Assembly: GCA_002402575.1 (NCBI GenBank)
Contig: DHGD01000121.1
Coordinates: 1 to 18,321 of the forward strand
Reading direction: 5' to 3'
DNA from: Syntrophomonas sp. UBA4807
GTDB lineage: Bacteria; Bacillota; Syntrophomonadia; Syntrophomonadales; Syntrophomonadaceae
Length of the DNA stretch: 18,321 nt
Shown here: positions 14,286 through 18,321 of the stretch, in pieces
How positions within the stretch are numbered: position 1 is the first letter of the stretch
Layout of the letters: the number at the start of each line of letters is the position of its first letter
Notes under the pieces: generated by a model
Seen by the model: only the letters and a program-made list of their open reading frames with translations
Databases searched by the model: none
Told to the model about the DNA's origin: nothing
Program-made: the position numbers and the translations under genes

Positions 14286-15820
14286 GAGCAAATCGGTCTA
14301 TAATGGTGCAGGGGACGTCCTCAAATGTAGGTAAGAGCTTGCTGTGCACGGCTTTGTGCCGCATCTTTGCACAGGATGGCTATCTAACCGCCCCCTTCAA
14401 AGCGCAGAATATGGCTTTGAATTCCACCGTGACCCCTGAAGGCGGGGAAATCGGCCGTGCTCAGGGAGTGCAGGCAGAGGCCGCCGGGGTAGCTCCCAGT
14501 GTGCTTATGAATCCCATTCTCATGAAGCCCAAGCAGGACAATCAGGCGCAGATTATCACCCTGGGGGTGCCTTATGCCGATATGTCCGCCACCGCCTACC
14601 GGCATGATTTTCTGCCTGGGGCGGTTTCAATAGTCAGGGATTGCCTGGATAAATTACAGGCTCAATATGAAGTGCTGGTTATTGAAGGTGCTGGAAGTCC
14701 GGCGGAGATCAACCTCAAAGACCGGGATATTGTCAATATGAAAACCGCCCAACTGGCTGATGCTCCGGTGCTGCTGGCTGCGGATATCGACCGCGGCGGA
14801 GTGTTTGCCTCACTGATCGGCACCCTGGAGCTGTTGGAACCCCTTGAGAGGCAGCGAATCAAAGGCTTTATCATTAACAAATTTCGCGGCGATATGAGCC
14901 TCTTGCAACCGGGATTAGATTTCCTGTCCCAGCGAACCGGCATACCAGTTTTGGGGGTGGTGCCTTACTGGCATGATCACGGCATTGATGAGGAAGACTC
15001 GGTGTGCCTGGCTGAAGAGAATGACTGGGGCGGGGACCATGCCGCTGTACAGGTAGCGGTAATACAGCTGCCGCATATCTCCAATTTCACCGACATAAAT
15101 GCCTTTATCGGCTTGCCCGACTGCCGGGTGCGCTACGTGCAGCCTGGCGAAGCTATCGGCGACGCTGATCTGCTCATTATCCCCGGTACCAAAAACTCCA
15201 TTCTCGACCTGCTTTATCTGCAGGAACACGGTTATAACAAACAAATCTGCCGCCTGGCGGATCGGGGCGCCTACGTTGCCGGCATCTGTGGCGGTTTCCA
15301 AATGCTGGGCCGGGAACTGCTCGATCCCCAAGGAATTGAAGCAGACCGAGGGTCCTTGCGAGGATTGGGCTTATTACCGGTTAGCACCTGGTTCGGAGCA
15401 AAAAAGACCACTCACCAGGCCCGGGCGGAGATCATCTCTGACCTGGGTATCTGGCAGACTTTGCAGAGGCAGCAGGTCACCGGGTACGAGATTCATATGG
15501 GACAGACTGTCCTCATCGATGGCGGCCAGAGCCTGACCCGCATCTTTTCCCGCTCCGGGGAGTGCTGCAGTGTGGTTGACGGTGCTTGCAGTGATAACGG
15601 GCGTATATTCGGCACCTATTTGCACGGCATTTTTGACAATGCGGCGGTCACGCTGGCCATAATGAATGAGATTAGACGGGGCAAAGGTCTGGCTGACATG
15701 AACAGTGCCGATCTGCCTTGTGAGCAGAGACAGCGCAAATACGATGAATGGGCTCAGCTGGTAAGGGATTCGTTGGATATGGATAAAATCTACCGCATTA
15801 TGGGATTGAGAGAGGATTAA
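14282..15820 (+). CDS. cobQ: Cobyric acid synthase
   Basis: Amidates side chains b, d, e and g of adenosylcobyrinate a,c-diamide with glutamine and ATP (CbiP in the anaerobic naming). The 512-residue protein has the N-terminal MVQGTSSNVGKSLLCTAL nucleotide motif, FKAQNMALNS, EGAGSPAEINL and DIDRGGVFASLIGT, then a glutamine amidotransferase domain with the nucleophile Cys336 in GICGGFQMLG and His in YLHGIFDN. Start is GTG at 14282, overlapping the cobU stop; GGGAGGGGG lies upstream. An ATG eight codons from it (RSIM) is a possible alternative. Full length and intact. Confidence 0.97.
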   Translation: MRANRSIMVQGTSSNVGKSLLCTALCRIFAQDGYLTAPFKAQNMALNSTVTPEGGEIGRAQGVQAEAAGVAPSVLMNPILMKPKQDNQAQIITLGVPYADMSATAYRHDFLPGAVSIVRDCLDKLQAQYEVLVIEGAGSPAEINLKDRDIVNMKTAQLADAPVLLAADIDRGGVFASLIGTLELLEPLERQRIKGFIINKFRGDMSLLQPGLDFLSQRTGIPVLGVVPYWHDHGIDEEDSVCLAEENDWGGDHAAVQVAVIQLPHISNFTDINAFIGLPDCRVRYVQPGEAIGDADLLIIPGTKNSILDLLYLQEHGYNKQICRLADRGAYVAGICGGFQMLGRELLDPQGIEADRGSLRGLGLLPVSTWFGAKKTTHQARAEIISDLGIWQTLQRQQVTGYEIHMGQTVLIDGGQSLTRIFSRSGECCSVVDGACSDNGRIFGTYLHGIFDNAAVTLAIMNEIRRGKGLADMNSADLPCEQRQRKYDEWAQLVRDSLDMDKIYRIMGLRED

Positions 15821-15821
15821 C

Positions 15822-16769
15822 ATGGAATGGGTCATTGTTACGGCGCTGATATTAGATCTGCTGGTAGGTGACCCAAGCTGGGCGCCGCATCCGGTGATTT
15901 TTATCGGCCGCTTTATCGGCTGGTGTGAAGGCGTGGTGCGCAAACTGGCCAGAACGCCTGCGGCGTTAAAACTAGGGGGCATTGTCATGGTACTGTTAGT
16001 CGTGGCCGCAACATATCTGATCACCTGGGGGATTATCGTTCTGGCCTATCGAGTGCACCATTATCTGGGCATCGCGGTCAGTGTGGCGATAATGAGCCAG
16101 ACGTTGGCGGTCAACAGTCTTTATAGCCACGCCGCCGAAGTGTTGCGTCCGCTAAGGGCTGGGGATCTGCCATCCGCACGGCGGGCTTTAGGCATGATAG
16201 TAGGCCGTGACACTGCTGACCTGGATGAGCCTCAACTGGTGCGCGGAGTGGTGGAAACGGTTTCCGAAAACACGGTAGATGGTATCACGGCTCCATTGTT
16301 TTATGGCTTTCTGGGCGGACCCGCTCTGGCTATGGCCTATAAAGCGGTAAATACTCTGGATTCCATGGTGGGGTACAAAAACGAACGTTACCAGCACCTG
16401 GGCTGGGCGGGAGCACGGCTGGACGATGTGGCCAATTACATCCCCGCCCGCCTGACCGGATTGCTGTACCTGCTCCTGTCTCCGTTTACTGCGGGAGGTT
16501 TTTCCGGGGTGATCAAGACCATGTGGCGCGATGCGCCCCGTCATCCCAGTCCCAACAGCGGCATCCCTGAAGCAGCGGTGGCCGGAGCTCTGGGGGTGCA
16601 ACTGGGCGGCCTCAACTATTATGGAGGAATAGCTTCATACCGGGCGGTCATGGGTGAGCCCATAAATAGACTGGAGAAAGACCATATCAGGCAGAGTCTC
16701 AACATTATGCTGATAGTGAGCCTGGAGGCTTTGATTTTGGGCGTAATGTTGTCCTGGGGGCTGAGATAG
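15822..16769 (+). CDS. cbiB: Adenosylcobinamide-phosphate synthase, integral membrane protein
   Basis: Attaches aminopropanol phosphate (made by CobD) to adenosylcobyric acid, giving adenosylcobinamide phosphate. The 315-residue protein is strongly hydrophobic, with segments at about residues 1-15, 50-75, 80-95, 150-170, 200-220 and 290-312. Conserved motifs: LDLLVGDP near the start, MIVGRDTADLDE, VRGVVETVSENTVDGITAPL, AYKAVNTLDSMVGYKNERY, LDDVANYIPARLT and HPSPNSGIPEAAVAGALG. It starts one base after cobQ, so the two are probably translationally coupled. Intact. Confidence 0.96.
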   Translation: MEWVIVTALILDLLVGDPSWAPHPVIFIGRFIGWCEGVVRKLARTPAALKLGGIVMVLLVVAATYLITWGIIVLAYRVHHYLGIAVSVAIMSQTLAVNSLYSHAAEVLRPLRAGDLPSARRALGMIVGRDTADLDEPQLVRGVVETVSENTVDGITAPLFYGFLGGPALAMAYKAVNTLDSMVGYKNERYQHLGWAGARLDDVANYIPARLTGLLYLLLSPFTAGGFSGVIKTMWRDAPRHPSPNSGIPEAAVAGALGVQLGGLNYYGGIASYRAVMGEPINRLEKDHIRQSLNIMLIVSLEALILGVMLSWGLR

Positions 16770-16793
16770 TTGATAAAACGGGGGTGAGAGTCA

Positions 16794-17882
16794 ATGAATG
16801 AAAAGCATGCCCAGAAACCTATCCACGGCGGTGATATCTGGACGGCGGCAGAAAAGTGGGGGGTGCCGATGGAGGAGATCTTGGATTACAGTGCCAATAT
16901 CAACCCTCTGGGGCCTTCGCCGCGGGCTATTTCAGCAATTCGTGACAGCATCCCCCGGCTAACCCATTATCCGGAACCGACCGGTGAATCGTGCAAAACC
17001 GCCCTGGCTCAGTACCTGGAGGTGGACGGTTCCAATCTAGTCCTGGGCAACGGCGGTTCTGAGCTAATCTATCTGCTGGGGCGCATGTTTTACAAAGGCC
17101 GCTTGGTGCTGCTGGCCCCGTGTTTCTCAGAATACGGCGAGGGCCTGGAAAATACTCAAGCAGTGAGGATAAACCTTGAACCACGGGAGCAATTCCGGCT
17201 GCCCCTGCAGCACATCCGTCATATTCTGCAGCCCGGAGACCTGATATTTATCGGCAATCCCAATAATCCCAGCGGCAATCTATTTGACAAACAAGAACTG
17301 TTGGAGGTAGCTGAATTGGTTGACAATCTGGGTGCGGTAATGGTGGTGGACGAGGCTTTTCTGGATTTTACCGGTAATGATTCATTTTCCCTGCGCTATG
17401 AGGCGACACGGCACCCACATCTGATCGTAGTCGGTTCCTTGACCAAGTTTTTCGCTATACCCGGCTTACGTCTGGGCTATGCGGTTGCCAATGTGAAGCA
17501 TATCAAGCGGATGGAATACCTATTGCCCACCTGGCGCATCAACACCCTGGCTCTAGTTGCGGGGCGGGCTTCACTGCAAGATCGTGTCTATATACAGAAA
17601 ACCATCGCTATGGTTGCTAAGGAGAGAAGATGGCTCACTCAACAACTGCAAAGTCTGCCGTTTCTGGAAGTATTTCCCGGGGAAAGCAATTTCTTGCTCA
17701 TTAATGCCGAAAAAAGCGGCCTGACTGCTGCTGAGTGGCAGCAGCGCTTAGGCCCGCTGGGTATACTTATAAGAAATTGCAGTAATTTTCACAACCTGTC
17801 ACCCCATTATTTCCGCGTTGCAGTCAAAGAACGCGAGCAGAACCAACGCCTGTTGAAAGCCTTAATAAATTGCGCCCCCTGA
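16794..17882 (+). CDS. cobD: L-threonine-O-3-phosphate decarboxylase (PLP-dependent)
   Basis: Makes (R)-1-amino-2-propanol O-2-phosphate for CbiB. The 362-residue protein is a fold-type I aminotransferase relative: HGGDIWTAAEKWG and LDYSANINPLGPSP at the N-terminus, GNGGSELIYLL, GNPNNPSGNL, VVDEAFLDFTG and the PLP lysine Lys218 in GSLTKFFAIPGLRLGYA. These motifs match CobD better than HisC, to which it is related. GGGGTGA lies before the ATG. It begins 24 bases after cbiB. The last intact cob gene in the window. Confidence 0.94.
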   Translation: MNEKHAQKPIHGGDIWTAAEKWGVPMEEILDYSANINPLGPSPRAISAIRDSIPRLTHYPEPTGESCKTALAQYLEVDGSNLVLGNGGSELIYLLGRMFYKGRLVLLAPCFSEYGEGLENTQAVRINLEPREQFRLPLQHIRHILQPGDLIFIGNPNNPSGNLFDKQELLEVAELVDNLGAVMVVDEAFLDFTGNDSFSLRYEATRHPHLIVVGSLTKFFAIPGLRLGYAVANVKHIKRMEYLLPTWRINTLALVAGRASLQDRVYIQKTIAMVAKERRWLTQQLQSLPFLEVFPGESNFLLINAEKSGLTAAEWQQRLGPLGILIRNCSNFHNLSPHYFRVAVKEREQNQRLLKALINCAP

Positions 17883-18079
17883 AGCGAACCAAAACAGGAA
17901 ATAGCCTGGGGTGTTACGCTGAGTAACGCTCGTGGGAGGTAATCAGCCGCGGTTTCTCTCTTGGTCTTGCTGACCATGACGTTGCTAATCTTATGCAGCG
18001 TTAAGGTGCCGTGGCGCTCATATCTGGGCTTGTTGGGCAGTTCCACGGTTGTTTTTGCTGGGAGGATGCCTGGCGGTAG
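17883..18079. other. Unexplained segment between cobD and the cbiO remnant, with a minus-strand ORF
   Basis: On the minus strand a frame from about 18087 down to about 17930 reads LPAKTTVELPNKPRYERHGT then LTLHKISNVMVSKTKRETAA. Below that it runs on into the antisense of cobD, where it stops looking protein-like. It begins directly after TGA at the point where cbiO similarity starts on the plus strand. The YERHGTLTL string loosely recalls IS630-type transposases (YxRHGTxTL), but I cannot assign it. GTTAC/GTAAC forms a small stem at 17914-17928. It may be a mobile-element remnant that replaced the start of cbiO. Confidence 0.35.
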
Positions 18080-18321
18080 CTGTCGTCAGCAGCCCGGCAG
18101 GGCAAAACATTGGTCATTTCCACCCATGATGTCAACTTAGTTTCTGGTTGGGCCGATGAAGTTTGGCTGCTGAACCGGGGTCGGGTACTGGCCCGGGGAA
18201 AGCCGCAACAGCTATTTCCCCGGGCCGAACTTCTGCAGACAGCTCAGCTGGAGACCCCCTGGTTATTAGAGACCTGGCGGGAGATGGCTGCACTGGGGCT
18301 GGCCTCCGCCGACAGCCCCCC
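18080..18321 (+). pseudogene. cbiO: C-terminal part of a cobalt ABC transporter ATPase (CbiO-like), lacking its N-terminus, runs off window
   Basis: From 18080 the frame reads LSSAARQGKTLVISTHDVNL then WADEVWLLNRGRVLARGKPQ, which is the region of an ABC ATPase around and after the switch histidine (STHD), followed by the CbiO-like tail LFPRAELLQTAQLETPWLLE. An in-frame TAG lies just upstream (18077-18079), and no Walker A, signature or Walker B motif occurs before it. About 190 N-terminal residues are therefore missing, so the protein cannot bind ATP normally. In cobalamin loci such genes belong to the CbiMNQO cobalt importer. Assignment to CbiO over other importer ATPases rests on the tail and context. 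Confidence 0.75.

Noticed and set aside
15374..16024. 216-codon minus-strand ORF across the cobQ-cbiB joint
   Set aside because: Both plus-strand genes are complete there and the ORF has no family features.
1..18321. CRISPR array, tRNA or rRNA genes, phage genes
   Set aside because: No regularly spaced repeats, no tRNA-like cloverleaf and no rRNA or phage signatures were seen.

Overview
The window looks like a chromosomal segment of an anaerobic Firmicute. The best guess is a Syntrophomonas-like clostridium that grows with formate or hydrogen transfer. The evidence is strong AGGAGG-type ribosome binding sites, a selenocysteine formate dehydrogenase with NuoE/NuoF-type partners and a FocA-type formate channel, a DUF2284 protein, and an anaerobic-type (Cbi) cobalamin locus. 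The species assignment is inference.

Left part, minus strand (about 1-5228): an operon nuoE-like, nuoF-like, fdhA, focA. The fdhA gene looks like two ORFs split by TGA. That TGA (2453-2455) is a selenocysteine codon: the frame stays open, the flanking residues match the active site of formate dehydrogenases, and a GGUCU-loop SECIS hairpin sits just after it. Together these genes would make an NAD-linked, Fe-S-rich formate dehydrogenase plus a channel that moves formate across the membrane.

Middle (about 5229-7736): a gene-free stretch with two perfect 14-bp palindromes, a cold-shock gene with a structured leader and a good terminator, a small cupin gene with a possible 22-codon leader ORF, and a DUF2284 Cys-rich protein gene on the plus strand.

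Right part, plus strand (about 7775-18321): cobalamin genes. A sigma-A promoter, a cobalamin riboswitch and a terminator with a competing antiterminator precede cobT. Then come a gene-poor stretch, dinB (DNA polymerase IV), and the cluster cobB/cbiA, cbiD fragment, cbiX, cbiC (two frameshifts), cobU, cobQ/cbiP, cbiB, cobD, and the tail of a cbiO-like ATPase. The tightly packed intact genes serve the late steps: amidations, aminopropanol arm and lower loop.

The most notable point is decay of the corrin-ring part. cbiD stops after 48 codons. The bases right after it read, in another frame, like the end of a different cobalamin gene that overlaps the cbiX start. This is what a large internal deletion of the ring-methylation block would leave. 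With the broken cbiC and the headless cbiO, the locus appears to be losing de novo corrin synthesis while keeping genes used in assembly and salvage. I found no clear undescribed system, CRISPR array, tRNA, rRNA or intact mobile element.
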